Part shown: positions 8,507 to 16,873 of the stretch, one piece after another
Layout of the letters: each line of letters begins with the position of its first letter
How positions within the stretch are numbered: position 1 is the stretch's first letter
Assembly (NCBI GenBank): GCA_040514355.1
Contig: JBEVCF010000093.1
Location: 1 to 24,673, forward strand
Length of the DNA: 24,673 nt
Direction of reading: 5' to 3'
From: Opacimonas sp040514355
GTDB taxonomy: Bacteria > Pseudomonadota > Gammaproteobacteria > Enterobacterales > Alteromonadaceae
The notes under the pieces: model-generated
The model's input: only the letters and a program-made list of their open reading frames with translations
Told to the model about the DNA's origin: nothing
The model's database searches: none
Translations under genes and position numbers: made by a program

Positions 8507-9433
8507 ATGACAAAACGACACTCCATTCTTATTGTCGATGACGAACCCTCAAATATTGTTATCTTGGCTGAAGGTTTGGCGTCGGATTATGATATATCGG
8601 TTGCTAGGCACGGTATGCAGGCCATTTCTATTGCACAGAAATGCCACCCCGATCTTATTTTGTTAGATGTGGGTTTACCAGATATGGATGGCTATGAAAT
8701 CTGCCGTCATCTCAAACATAACGATAGCACACGAGATATTCCAGTCATTTTTATTACCGCTCGGGATCATAATGAAGATGAATTGAAGGGGTTACAACTT
8801 GGTGCGGTTGACTATGTGCGCAAACCGTTTTGTATCGAATTAGTAAAGGCGCGGGTACAAAACCAGCTAGAGTTGAGTACTAAGACTCAGTTACTTGCAG
8901 AACTCGCCATGCTTGATTGCTTGACCTGCATTCCTAATCGTCGTCACTTCGAAATAGAATTTGAAAAGTCATGGCGATTTGCACAACGCAAACAGCGTCC
9001 GTTGTCGGTTGCCATTTTAGATATTGATTACTTCAAACAATACAACGATATGTTTGGTCATGTCGCCGGTGATCACTGTTTGAAAAAAGTTGCCAAAAGT
9101 ATTTCCAATTCACTCGTCCGTCCCATGGATTTTGTGGCGCGTTTCGGTGGTGAAGAATTTGTGGTGATTTTGTTAGATGCTGATGAAGCATCCACAGTGC
9201 AAGTGGCTGAGAAGATCCGTCGAGGTATCGAAAAACTAGCGATCCCACATCATTACCCATCCGAACACTCCACATTAACTATCAGTATAGGCGTATCAAC
9301 CACTGTACCTCAGCAAAATGAAGACCACAGAGCTTTGTTAATTGAAGCAGATAACAATCTCTATCACGCGAAAAAAATGGGACGTAATTGCGTTGCACAA
9401 ACAGTGAAAGCAGAATATTTAAAATATTGTTAG
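8507..9433 (+). CDS. Response regulator with GGDEF domain, probable diguanylate cyclase
   Basis: This cytoplasmic two-domain regulator probably makes cyclic di-GMP. The N-terminal receiver domain (1-about 120) has the acidic pair Asp11/Asp12, phospho-acceptor Asp54 in ILLDVGLPDMDG and Lys106 in YVRKPF. The GGDEF domain (about 135-300) has the active-site motif GGEEF at 214-218, catalytic-type residues in LDIDYFKQYND, and an intact inhibitory I-site RPMD at 205-208, exactly five residues upstream. Both catalysis and product inhibition are therefore expected. No partner sensor kinase is adjacent. It follows phoH by 89 bases and its last 15 bases overlap the convergent Mpo1-like gene. Confidence 0.93.
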   Translation: MTKRHSILIVDDEPSNIVILAEGLASDYDISVARHGMQAISIAQKCHPDLILLDVGLPDMDGYEICRHLKHNDSTRDIPVIFITARDHNEDELKGLQLGAVDYVRKPFCIELVKARVQNQLELSTKTQLLAELAMLDCLTCIPNRRHFEIEFEKSWRFAQRKQRPLSVAILDIDYFKQYNDMFGHVAGDHCLKKVAKSISNSLVRPMDFVARFGGEEFVVILLDADEASTVQVAEKIRRGIEKLAIPHHYPSEHSTLTISIGVSTTVPQQNEDHRALLIEADNNLYHAKKMGRNCVAQTVKAEYLKYC

Positions 9434-9736
9434 TCGGCCAGTTAAAATATCTTTATACATGACCCAGTCACCCAAGAAACTATAAAAGGGGTGTTTGAAC
9501 GTCGCGGGCTTGTTTTTTTCGAATAAAAAGTGCCCTAACCAAGCAAAACCATAGCCAATGATTGGCAACGACCACAGCCATATCCAGTGGCCTGTATTTA
9601 ACACATATAACAACACACCCAAGACGAGTGATGAGCCAATAAAATGAAACAAGCGGCAGGTTTTGTTTTTGTGTTCTTGGAGATAATATGGGTAAAACGA
9701 TTTAAAACTATCAAATGAATCAGGAGTGTGTGCCAT
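9419..9736 (-). CDS. Mpo1-like (DUF962) membrane protein
   Basis: This small 105-residue integral membrane protein belongs to the DUF962/Mpo1 family; yeast Mpo1 is an Fe(II)-dependent dioxygenase acting on 2-hydroxy fatty acids. Conserved blocks are EHKNKTCRLFHFIGSSLV (His22, His31) and WLGHFLFEKNKPATFKHP (His69, His82), followed by FYSFLGDWVM. The histidines are the presumed metal ligands. Hydrophobic segments at about 32-48 and 50-68 suggest two membrane spans. It is convergent with the diguanylate cyclase gene, overlapping it by 15 bases, and divergent from cnoX. The bacterial role is not established. Confidence 0.85.
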   Translation of the reverse strand: MAHTPDSFDSFKSFYPYYLQEHKNKTCRLFHFIGSSLVLGVLLYVLNTGHWIWLWSLPIIGYGFAWLGHFLFEKNKPATFKHPFYSFLGDWVMYKDILTGRLTIF

Positions 9737-9882
9737 AGTCGTTATTCCTTCGTAGTCATGTGTTGAGGATAAACGAAGTCAGTAAAAAAATAAATTATGG
9801 CCATCCTCTAACGCGTTATTTACAATATGACTCAGTGTGCAAATGTTGACACCTTCATGCACAAATAAGATTTAATCAAAAC

Positions 9883-9896
9883 AAGGAGAGCCCGTG
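9883..9896 (+). promoter_or_regulatory. Strong Shine-Dalgarno deciding a GTG start for cnoX
   Basis: AAGGAG at 9883-9888 lies five bases before GTG at 9894. No competing in-frame ATG lies near the conserved N-terminus, so the GTG is the likely initiation codon. Confidence 0.75.
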
Positions 9897-10739
9897 CTCA
9901 GCCCCGTTGCCATTACACTAGATAATTTCCAGCAAATCATCCTCGAAGACAGTAAAACAAAATGGCTGTTAATTCAGTTTTTTGTGCCTGAAAATCCTGC
10001 ATGTGCACAGTTGTCGCAAGTACTCAGTACCGCAGTACAACCGCATGCCCAACACCTTGTTTATGCGCAGGTCAATTGTAATGAACAAGCGCAAATTGCC
10101 CAACAGTTTGGGATCCAAAGCGTACCGACCGTGATGCTGGTAAAAGATGCGCAGCCGGTGGATGGGTTTGCGGGCCCGCTTGAAGCTACAGACGTTGACG
10201 CGTTTTTGACCAAACACTTGCCCAGTCCTGAAGATGAATGGCTCATCGCTGCCCAAGAACAGCTCAATGACGGTGATATTCAAGCGGCTTTTGCCAGTGC
10301 GCAACAAGCTTATGCGCTGGCACCTAGTAATGTGGATTGCCAATACATGCTCGCAGATTGTCAAATTGATCTGGGTCAGATAGACGCTGCGCAGACTTTG
10401 TTGTCACAGATTGGTTTGGCTGACCAAGACAATCGCTATCAGGTTTTGCAAGGTAAAATTGAATTAGCATTACAGGCGGCTGAATCGCCAGAGATTAAAG
10501 CGCTACAAGCGCAATTAGAGGCAGAGCCGGACAATCATCAACTCAAAATTGATTTGGCGGTGCAGTTACATGCAGCTCACAAAACCGCAGAGGCACTGGC
10601 GTTGTTATATGATGTTGTGGCGAAGGACTTGAACTTCGGTGATGCCAAGAAAAACTTGTTGGATATGATTGCCACTTTACCCGATGGCGATCCACTTAAG
10701 TCAAGTTATCGACGTAAAGTCTATAGTTTATTGTACTAA
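9894..10739 (+). CDS. cnoX: Co-chaperone CnoX (YbbN): thioredoxin-like fold plus TPR
   Basis: CnoX/YbbN is a chaperedoxin that holds unfolding clients and hands them to GroEL or DnaK. The 281-residue product has an N-terminal thioredoxin fold (about 1-110), including FGIQSVPTVMLVKDAQPVDGF, and a C-terminal TPR-like helical region. As in E. coli YbbN (SQHC), the thioredoxin WCGPC motif has lost its first cysteine: here the site reads ENPACAQ, leaving a single Cys. It is therefore not expected to be a normal disulfide reductase. The C-terminal end DPLKSSYRRKVYSLLY is typical of the family. A hairpin with a T-run follows its stop codon. Confidence 0.9.
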   Translation: MLSPVAITLDNFQQIILEDSKTKWLLIQFFVPENPACAQLSQVLSTAVQPHAQHLVYAQVNCNEQAQIAQQFGIQSVPTVMLVKDAQPVDGFAGPLEATDVDAFLTKHLPSPEDEWLIAAQEQLNDGDIQAAFASAQQAYALAPSNVDCQYMLADCQIDLGQIDAAQTLLSQIGLADQDNRYQVLQGKIELALQAAESPEIKALQAQLEAEPDNHQLKIDLAVQLHAAHKTAEALALLYDVVAKDLNFGDAKKNLLDMIATLPDGDPLKSSYRRKVYSLLY

Positions 10740-10764
10740 GATAATCCCAAAATAGCATGAAATG

Positions 10765-10812
10765 GGCGTGATTGTTCTGTCAGTTTTTGATAGAATTCAC
10801 GCCTAATTTTTT
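10765..10812 (+). terminator. Hairpin with T-run between cnoX and purA
   Basis: GGCGTGA at 10765-10771 pairs with TCACGCC at 10797-10803, and an inner helix TTCTGTCA/TGATAGAA (one G-U pair) extends it. Six Ts follow at 10807-10812. This fits an intrinsic terminator for cnoX, but it ends only 14 bases before the purA ATG. It could instead be a purA leader structure. Confidence 0.65.
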
Positions 10813-10826
10813 GGTGCTTGTAAATT

Positions 10827-12125
10827 ATGGCAAAGAACGTAGTAGTGCTCGGGACCCAATGGGGTGACGAGGGTAAAGGTAAAGTTGTAGATCTTTTAAC
10901 AGAAAAAGCAACGTATGTGGTTCGCTATCAAGGCGGACATAATGCGGGTCATACCCTTGTAATTGACGGTGAAAAAACCGTTCTTCATCTTATCCCATCA
11001 GGTGTTTTGCGTGACAATGTAACGTGTGTCATCGGCAATGGCGTTGTTCTGAGCCCAGAAGCGTTAGTTAAAGAAATGACGATGCTTGAAGAACGTGGCG
11101 TGCCCGTTAAAGAGCGTTTAAAGATTTCTGAGGCTTGTCCGTTGATCTTGCCTTATCACATTGCGCTTGACCAAGCGCGTGAGATTGCACGTGGTAACAA
11201 AGCGATTGGCACTACCGGTCGTGGTATTGGTCCGGCCTATGAAGACAAAGTTTCTCGCCGAGGTTTACGCGTAGGTGATTTATTCAACGCAGAAGATTTT
11301 GCAACCAAACTCAAAGATATTTTGGCTTACCACAACTTCATGTTGACTGAATATTACAAAGTCGATGCAGTTGAGTTTGACGCGGTATATGAGCAGGCAA
11401 TGGCGTTTGCAGAGATTGTCAAACCGATGATTGTGGACGTAACCGATTTACTCGACCGCGCAGACAAAGCCGGCACTGAGATCATGTTTGAGGGTGCACA
11501 AGGTACGCTATTAGATATCGATCACGGTACTTACCCTTACGTGACGAGTTCAAATACCACGGTGGGTGGGGTTGCTACAGGGGCTGGTTTTGGTCCTCTG
11601 AAACTCGATTATGTATTGGGTATTGTCAAAGCTTATACTACTCGCGTTGGTTCTGGTCCATTCCCGACCGAGCTTGATTGTGAAGTGGGTAATCACTTAG
11701 GTGTCAAAGGCCATGAATTTGGTGCAACGACCGGACGTAAACGCCGTACCGGTTGGTTTGATGCGGTCGTGATGAAGCGCGCTGTACAAATTAACTCAAT
11801 CACAGGCTTATGCTTGACCAAATTAGACGTTTTAGATGGTCTTGAAACGCTGTCAATCTGTGTTGGCTACAAAGACAAAGACGGTAATATTGCCGATGTG
11901 CCGCCAATGGCCGCCGATGGTTATGATGTTATTGAGCCGGTTTACGAAGACATGCCAGGCTGGTCGGATACTACCTATGGTGTGACGGATTACGAAGCCT
12001 TACCACAGGCAGCAAAAAACTACATCAAACGCTTAGAAGCGCTTTGTGGTGTGCCGATTGATATTATCTCAACCGGACCAGATCGCAACGAAACGATCGT
12101 TTTGCGCGACCCTTACGACGTTTAA
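10827..12125 (+). CDS. purA: Adenylosuccinate synthetase
   Basis: PurA condenses IMP and aspartate with GTP to form adenylosuccinate, the first committed step to AMP. The 432-residue length equals that of the E. coli enzyme. The GTP-binding loop GDEGKGK (14-19 region, catalytic Asp14) and GGHNAGHT with catalytic His42 are intact. So are the IMP-loop residues in GNKAIGTTGRGIGPAYEDK, the GAQGTLLDIDHGTYPYVTSSN block, and the C-terminal STGPDRNETI signature. The Shine-Dalgarno is weak (GGTG about ten bases upstream). It lies directly behind a hairpin, so its promoter probably overlaps that structure. A terminator follows the gene. Confidence 0.98.
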   Translation: MAKNVVVLGTQWGDEGKGKVVDLLTEKATYVVRYQGGHNAGHTLVIDGEKTVLHLIPSGVLRDNVTCVIGNGVVLSPEALVKEMTMLEERGVPVKERLKISEACPLILPYHIALDQAREIARGNKAIGTTGRGIGPAYEDKVSRRGLRVGDLFNAEDFATKLKDILAYHNFMLTEYYKVDAVEFDAVYEQAMAFAEIVKPMIVDVTDLLDRADKAGTEIMFEGAQGTLLDIDHGTYPYVTSSNTTVGGVATGAGFGPLKLDYVLGIVKAYTTRVGSGPFPTELDCEVGNHLGVKGHEFGATTGRKRRTGWFDAVVMKRAVQINSITGLCLTKLDVLDGLETLSICVGYKDKDGNIADVPPMAADGYDVIEPVYEDMPGWSDTTYGVTDYEALPQAAKNYIKRLEALCGVPIDIISTGPDRNETIVLRDPYDV

Positions 12126-12128
12126 GTG

Positions 12129-12142
12129 AAGTAAACTTACTT
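12129..12142. repeat. Short palindrome just after purA
   Basis: AAGTAA at 12129-12134 and TTACTT at 12137-12142 are exact inverted copies separated by two bases. Such a tight dyad looks more like a protein-binding site than an RNA hairpin. It could also be chance in AT-rich DNA. Confidence 0.25.
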
Positions 12143-12185
12143 TATCAGACTAGCGATAATGTTAGTCGATGAAAAAGATTGAAAG

Positions 12186-12226
12186 CAGTGTGACAAGCCG
12201 ATAAGGTGGACACACTGTTTTTTTTT
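12186..12226 (+). terminator. Intrinsic terminator downstream of purA
   Basis: CAGTGTG at 12186-12192 pairs with CACACTG at 12211-12217, followed at once by nine Ts (12218-12226). The 18-nt loop can form a small CC/GG inner pairing. It ends directly before the Shine-Dalgarno of the VOC gene. Confidence 0.75.
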
Positions 12227-12239
12227 GGAACTAAAAACG

Positions 12240-12659
12240 ATGTTAGCCCCTTTTCATTTAGCGATTCCGGTGACGTGTCTTGAACAGGCACGTGCATTTT
12301 ATGGTGATTTACTAGGATGTAGTACCGGTCGCACAGACGTGCAGTGGATAGATTGGAATTTCTTTGGTCATCAACTCGTAACGCACCTCGTCGCCCAGAT
12401 GCCATCTGCGCCAACCTACAACGAAGTGGATAAACACGCCGTACCGGTGCCGCATTTTGGTGTGGTTTTGTCGGTCATAGATTGGCAGGCATTAAGTGAG
12501 CGCTTACAAGCTGCTAACGTTGAATTTGTGCTTGAGCCTTACACGCGCTTTGCTGGGCAGGCTGGTGAACAACACACCCTGTTTTTGCTCGATCCTTTTG
12601 GCAACGCCTTGGAGTTCAAAGCGTTTGCCGATATCGGTCAATTATTTGCGGTGGACTGA
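12240..12659 (+). CDS. VOC superfamily (glyoxalase/dioxygenase-fold) protein
   Basis: This 139-residue single-module vicinal-oxygen-chelate protein opens with MLAPFHLAIPVTCLEQARAF, where His6 fits the first metal ligand. YGDLLGC follows, and the C-terminal half ends in FLLDPFGNALEFKAF, the typical second betaalphabetabetabeta unit with a Glu ligand. The ATG at 12240 is preferred, with GGAA upstream; an in-frame TTG at 12225 lies inside the terminator T-run. VOC members include glyoxalases, dioxygenases and resistance proteins, and the substrate cannot be told from this sequence. The purA terminator lies immediately upstream and a strong hairpin separates it from convergent ggt. Confidence 0.85.
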   Translation: MLAPFHLAIPVTCLEQARAFYGDLLGCSTGRTDVQWIDWNFFGHQLVTHLVAQMPSAPTYNEVDKHAVPVPHFGVVLSVIDWQALSERLQAANVEFVLEPYTRFAGQAGEQHTLFLLDPFGNALEFKAFADIGQLFAVD

Positions 12660-12666
12660 TGCATTG

Positions 12667-12701
12667 TAGGCCGAGTGGTACAACTAAAGTCACTCGGCCT
12701 A
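12667..12701. terminator. Bidirectional hairpin between the VOC gene and ggt
   Basis: TAGGCCGAGTG at 12667-12677 and CACTCGGCCTA at 12691-12701 are perfect 11-bp arms around a 13-nt loop, placed between the stop codons of two convergent genes. Neither strand has a good T-run, so termination would rely mainly on the GC-rich stem. Confidence 0.65.
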
Positions 12702-12708
12702 GTCAATA

Positions 12709-14451
12709 TTACTGTGGGAGAGGCAATACTTGTGCTTTACCACGACCATGACTTTCTGAGGCAGCGGTAACGGATTGTCCATCGCGAATAATTAGTTGCA
12801 AATCACCAAAGCGACGTTCTTTGACCGAGTAGCCCATCTTAGTCAGTGCACTAACAACACTTGTATCTAAACCTGCATGGTGGCGAATCTCGTCAATGGG
12901 ATAGAGCTGATGGTGAAAGCGTGGTGCATCTACAGCGGCTTGAGCGCTCATGCCAAACTCCAATACATTCAAAATAGACTGATACACCGAGGTGATAATC
13001 GTGGTACCGCCAGGCGCGCCAGTCACCACTCGGACGTCACCGTCTTGTAACACAATACTTGGACTCATTGAGGAAAGCATGCGTTTGTTAGCGGCAATGG
13101 CATTTGCTTCGCCACCTATCGCACCGAAGAAATTGGGCACCCCCGGCTTGACGCTAAAATCGTCCATCTCATTATTGAGTAAGAACCCAGCACCCTCGAC
13201 GACTACGCCACTACCGAAACTTAGGTTAATAGTCGTGGTATTAGAGACCGCATTGCCATAGTGATCAATGATCGAAAAATGTGTGGTTTCTTCACTTTCA
13301 GGTAAGCCTGCAACTACCTTTTCGCTGTCTGAAATACGCTCAAATGAAACGTCACTAGCACGTTGGGCAATGTACTCAGAATTAGTGAGTGCATGGACCG
13401 GGACATCAATAAAATCCGGGTCGCCTAAATATTCGGCCCGGTCTGCAAAAACGCGTTTGCCGATTTCTGCAAGTAAGTGTATGTATTGTGTCGAGTTATG
13501 AGCAAAGCGCGGCTGGGTTACACCGGACTCAGTAGACACGCGAGGTACTAACAGATCGTACATTTGTAACCACTGCGTGATGGCGATGCCACCCGAGCTT
13601 GGAGGGGGCGCGCTAACAAGTGTGTAATCTCGCCATTGGGTGGCAATAGGTGTACGTTGCTTAGCTTCGTAGTTTTGTAAATCATCAGCAGTGAGTAAGC
13701 CACCTTTTTTCGCCATGAAATCAGCGATAAGTTTAGCCGTTTTACCTTCATAAAACCCCTTAGGGCCAAGGTCGCGAATACGTTTTAAAGTGGCTGCTAA
13801 CTCCGGTTGGACAAAGCGTTTACCTGCTTCAACTGCACCAAAATAATCGGCAAAGTTAATATCAACGTCACGCTTACTCATGCGTTCAATATAACGGGAG
13901 ACATTGTTAGCCAGTTTTTCAGGGACGATAAAACCGTGTTCAGCTAAGTCTACGGCTGGTTGCACAAGGTCTGCCCAGGGTAACGTACCGTAGAGTTGAT
14001 GTACTTTCCACATACCTGCAACTGTACCTGGTGTCCCCGAAGCGTAGATGCCAAATAAACTTTTTAGACGAATGGCATCACCGTTTTCGTCCAAATACAT
14101 ATCGCGATGAGCGGCCGCAGGCGCCGTTTCTCGATAATCAATAAAGTCGTTGCCCTCAGCGGTGTGGACCAACATAAATCCGCCACCACCAATATTGCCA
14201 GCTTCGGGTAAGGTGACCGCGAGCGCAAATTGTACGGCAATGGCGGCATCCATAGCCGTGCCACCTTTAGCCAAAATGTCCGCCGCTACATCACTACTAA
14301 ACGTATCCGGCGCTGCGACGGCAGCAGGACTCGTTTTTGCTTTGGCTAATACCGTAGGGCTAGACAATAGCGAAGCGCACACAACAAACAACGTGACCGA
14401 GCACACAGTGCGAAGAAGAGTGGATGAGGTCGAGCAAACGTGTGTTTTCAT
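12709..14451 (-). CDS. ggt: Gamma-glutamyltranspeptidase, periplasmic
   Basis: GGT is an N-terminal nucleophile hydrolase that cleaves gamma-glutamyl bonds (glutathione and gamma-glutamyl peptides) in the periplasm. The precursor self-cleaves before a threonine. Here the site is ETTHFSIID with Thr389, very close to E. coli Thr391, followed by the conserved GFLLNNEMDDFS and PGGTTI blocks. The large-subunit marks GGTAMDAAIAVQFALAVTLPEAGNIGGGGFM and DYRETAPAAA are present. The start is the ATG at 14451, with AGGA five bases upstream, giving 580 residues and a signal peptide ending near TVLAKA. It starts seven bases after the NhaC-family stop, so the two are co-transcribed. Confidence 0.95.
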   Translation of the reverse strand: MKTHVCSTSSTLLRTVCSVTLFVVCASLLSSPTVLAKAKTSPAAVAAPDTFSSDVAADILAKGGTAMDAAIAVQFALAVTLPEAGNIGGGGFMLVHTAEGNDFIDYRETAPAAAHRDMYLDENGDAIRLKSLFGIYASGTPGTVAGMWKVHQLYGTLPWADLVQPAVDLAEHGFIVPEKLANNVSRYIERMSKRDVDINFADYFGAVEAGKRFVQPELAATLKRIRDLGPKGFYEGKTAKLIADFMAKKGGLLTADDLQNYEAKQRTPIATQWRDYTLVSAPPPSSGGIAITQWLQMYDLLVPRVSTESGVTQPRFAHNSTQYIHLLAEIGKRVFADRAEYLGDPDFIDVPVHALTNSEYIAQRASDVSFERISDSEKVVAGLPESEETTHFSIIDHYGNAVSNTTTINLSFGSGVVVEGAGFLLNNEMDDFSVKPGVPNFFGAIGGEANAIAANKRMLSSMSPSIVLQDGDVRVVTGAPGGTTIITSVYQSILNVLEFGMSAQAAVDAPRFHHQLYPIDEIRHHAGLDTSVVSALTKMGYSVKERRFGDLQLIIRDGQSVTAASESHGRGKAQVLPLPQ

Positions 14452-14458
14452 AACATTC

Positions 14459-15832
14459 CTAAGCAAGCATCAATAAGCTGGCAATAATATAAGCAATAAT
14501 CGTGGCTCCACCTGCAGCCATGGCGTAGGGAAGCTGTGTTTTTACATGCGTTAACAAGTCACAACCTGAGGCTAGTGCAGCGACTGCCGAGGTGTCTGAT
14601 ATGGGGGAGCAATGGTCACCAAACACACCACCCCCAAGAATAGCCGATAGAACCAGTGTAGGCGGTAAGCCAAGACTCATCGCTAGAGGCATACCAATAG
14701 GGATTAATATAGCAAATGTGCCCCAACTTGTACCAGTCGTAAAGGACATAATTGCACCAGCAATAAACAATAAAGGGGCAATTAAAAATAAGGGTAAAAA
14801 ATCACCGACAATACTCGCCACAAAAGCGCCTGTACCGAGCGTGCGTAAGCTGCTGCCGAGTGCGATAGACAGTAATACAATGCTCACCAATGGCAGTAAT
14901 TCACCCATACCTTTAAACATGGTTTGCATAATAGTGTGTTGTGACATGTGTCGATGTCTGACTAACAACACTACGCAAACGACTAAGGCTAAACAGGTCG
15001 CATACAGGACCGAACGACTGCCGCTGCCTTGGGTTAAATCGCCATTGCCAGTCCAGAACATAAATCCAAACATTCCCAAGATCATGGTCGCTAATGGCCA
15101 AAACATAAACCGCGCGCGACTCGCTGTCGCGGTTGTTTCAATGACAGGGTTGCGCACCAGCTTTGCTTCTTCATCGGCCAGCGGACCATGTAGCTTGTCC
15201 GTTAAGATGGTATATAGCACGAGTAATATAGTAAAAATGGCATAGAAATTGAGCAGAGCACTACCCCACAAAATAGCGATTGGTGGTGCACTGAGTTCGT
15301 AAGAACTAATTAATCCCAAGACATACGCACCCCAACCATTGAGGAGAATAAGAATACAAATTGGGGCACAGGTACTGTCAATAATGTAAGCCAGGCGTGC
15401 ACGTGACATATTAAATTTATCAAATAAGCCACGAGCCAGAAGGCCAGAGGTGAGAATGCTTAAATTGGACTCGATGAATATAGCTATACCGGTGAACATC
15501 GTAACGCCACCGACTTGTTTTTTATTTTTCGCGACGCCCATGGTTAATAGACGGTCGACGGTTGCGGCCACGCCCCCAGAGTCGCGGATCAGTGCCATCA
15601 ATGCGCCTACTAACAGCGAAAATACCAAGATCCTAACGTTAGAGTCACCACTGAATACTGAGACAATTTGCTCGATACTCGCGATAGGCGTCAGCCAGAT
15701 ACTTTGTTCCGTACTCATTAATAGCAACACTTGCGCGCTGATCACGCCAACTAAGAGTGCCGAAATGACTTCTTTGCGCCACAATACGACGGCGAAGGCT
15801 AACACAGGGGGGATCAAGGTCGTCCACTGCAT
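14459..15832 (-). CDS. NhaC-family Na+/H+ antiporter or related Na+-coupled transporter
   Basis: This polytopic inner-membrane protein (457 residues, about 10-12 hydrophobic spans) belongs to the NhaC family of the ion transporter superfamily. Recognisable marks are FIESNLSILTSG, STCAPICILILLNGWGAY, FTTGTSWGTFAILIPIGMPLA and GGGVFGDHCSPISDTS. NhaC homologues exchange Na+ for H+, but some relatives move organic and amino acids, for example malate-lactate antiport by MleN, so the substrate is uncertain. The gene is 45 bases downstream of the amidase on the same strand and seven bases upstream of ggt. That position hints that it may handle amino acids or peptide products rather than serve only ion balance; this is inference. 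Confidence 0.85.
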   Translation of the reverse strand: MQWTTLIPPVLAFAVVLWRKEVISALLVGVISAQVLLLMSTEQSIWLTPIASIEQIVSVFSGDSNVRILVFSLLVGALMALIRDSGGVAATVDRLLTMGVAKNKKQVGGVTMFTGIAIFIESNLSILTSGLLARGLFDKFNMSRARLAYIIDSTCAPICILILLNGWGAYVLGLISSYELSAPPIAILWGSALLNFYAIFTILLVLYTILTDKLHGPLADEEAKLVRNPVIETTATASRARFMFWPLATMILGMFGFMFWTGNGDLTQGSGSRSVLYATCLALVVCVVLLVRHRHMSQHTIMQTMFKGMGELLPLVSIVLLSIALGSSLRTLGTGAFVASIVGDFLPLFLIAPLLFIAGAIMSFTTGTSWGTFAILIPIGMPLAMSLGLPPTLVLSAILGGGVFGDHCSPISDTSAVAALASGCDLLTHVKTQLPYAMAAGGATIIAYIIASLLMLA

Positions 15833-15877
15833 GGAGATTCTGTCTCTTTTATTATTTTGTAGCAGTGTACCACGATG

Positions 15878-16792
15878 CTAGTTCGGTTCAACCTCACAAA
15901 TAGGATCGACTAGAGGCGTAGACGTTTGATATTCAAACAAAAGTGTTTGTTCTGCTGCTGGCATATAACGAGCTAGCAAAGCCATAATGGCAGCGAAGCT
16001 TGCTGCTTGGGGTTTTGCATAGGTCAATTCAGGGACAAAATGCATATGAAATGCGGTGATCACATTAGATGTTGCGTCATCCCAACAACCATCAGGTTCG
16101 ATGTCGTAGCCATAGGCTTGTAGCGCCCGTTCCAACCACAATAATGATGGCGTCTGCTGAGCAAACATTGATTGATATTGACCAAACGTCAATGGGTCAT
16201 ACCATGCACCAAAGCCTGCATTGTGAAGTGCTTCCCATGGAAAGCGAGGGCCTGGGTCATTTTTGCGCTGTGGAGCAATATCCGCATGCCCCACTATCGC
16301 CGTTGGATGGATATCAGGGAAGCGCTTGGTAATATCGTTTAGTAAGCGTTTTAACAAGATCAATTGTGCCTCGTCAAAGGCGGGAAAGCTACATCTGCGA
16401 TTGGCACCAAAGGCCGCGTCAGCTAAAGGTCCGCTTTGTTCACAAACCGGTTCGTATACCAATTCAATGCCGATGGATGTGTCATTGAGGTTAGTGCGTT
16501 GTTGCCATTGTGATACGCCTGCATGCCAGGCTCTGGCTTGGTCAGGTAACAAACGGATAATACGTAGTTTGGACGGTTGATAGCTTGGGTCGTTGTGTTG
16601 TGGGATGAGGTAATGGGCACTCAAACCACCAGGGGCTGCTAGTGCGCTCAAAGAGTCCGCATAAGGGCCAGCCGTAAAATGAATAACAATGGACTTTATG
16701 CGAGAGTCAAAATTAGCACTAGGGATAGTCTCATAAGTTGAAGTACAGCCCGAGACGACATACCAACAGATAAACACAAAGACGGACCGCAT
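15878..16792 (-). CDS. AmiD-like N-acetylmuramoyl-L-alanine amidase, lipoprotein
   Basis: This zinc amidase cuts the bond between MurNAc and the L-Ala of peptidoglycan stem peptides. The zinc ligands His38 (IVIHFTAG), His169 (IVGHADIAP) and Asp179 (KNDPGP) are all present, in the Amidase_2 arrangement of AmpD/AmiD. The WHAGVSQWQQRTNLNDTSIGIELV block carries the conserved Glu. The C-terminus (about 205-290; LERALQAYGYDIEPDG) resembles a peptidoglycan-binding domain, as in E. coli AmiD. A lipobox (VSGC) follows a short hydrophobic stretch. The start is uncertain: ATG 16792 has GGTG at fair spacing, while 16798, 16807 and 16852 are in-frame alternatives. It is divergent from nagZ. Confidence 0.88.
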   Translation of the reverse strand: MRSVFVFICWYVVSGCTSTYETIPSANFDSRIKSIVIHFTAGPYADSLSALAAPGGLSAHYLIPQHNDPSYQPSKLRIIRLLPDQARAWHAGVSQWQQRTNLNDTSIGIELVYEPVCEQSGPLADAAFGANRRCSFPAFDEAQLILLKRLLNDITKRFPDIHPTAIVGHADIAPQRKNDPGPRFPWEALHNAGFGAWYDPLTFGQYQSMFAQQTPSLLWLERALQAYGYDIEPDGCWDDATSNVITAFHMHFVPELTYAKPQAASFAAIMALLARYMPAAEQTLLFEYQTSTPLVDPICEVEPN

Positions 16793-16873
16793 TGTCATAA
16801 GCACCATGATTTTTGTGAGCGTAAATGCTAGATTAATGAGTATAACTCGCATTAAGAATAACAGTAATTACAC

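Noticed and set aside
14592..15245. A 217-codon open frame on the + strand inside the NhaC-family gene
   Set aside because: It is antisense to a clear membrane transporter gene; its composition (many Pro, Ile, Asn) mirrors antisense of hydrophobic codons and no family motif is recognisable.
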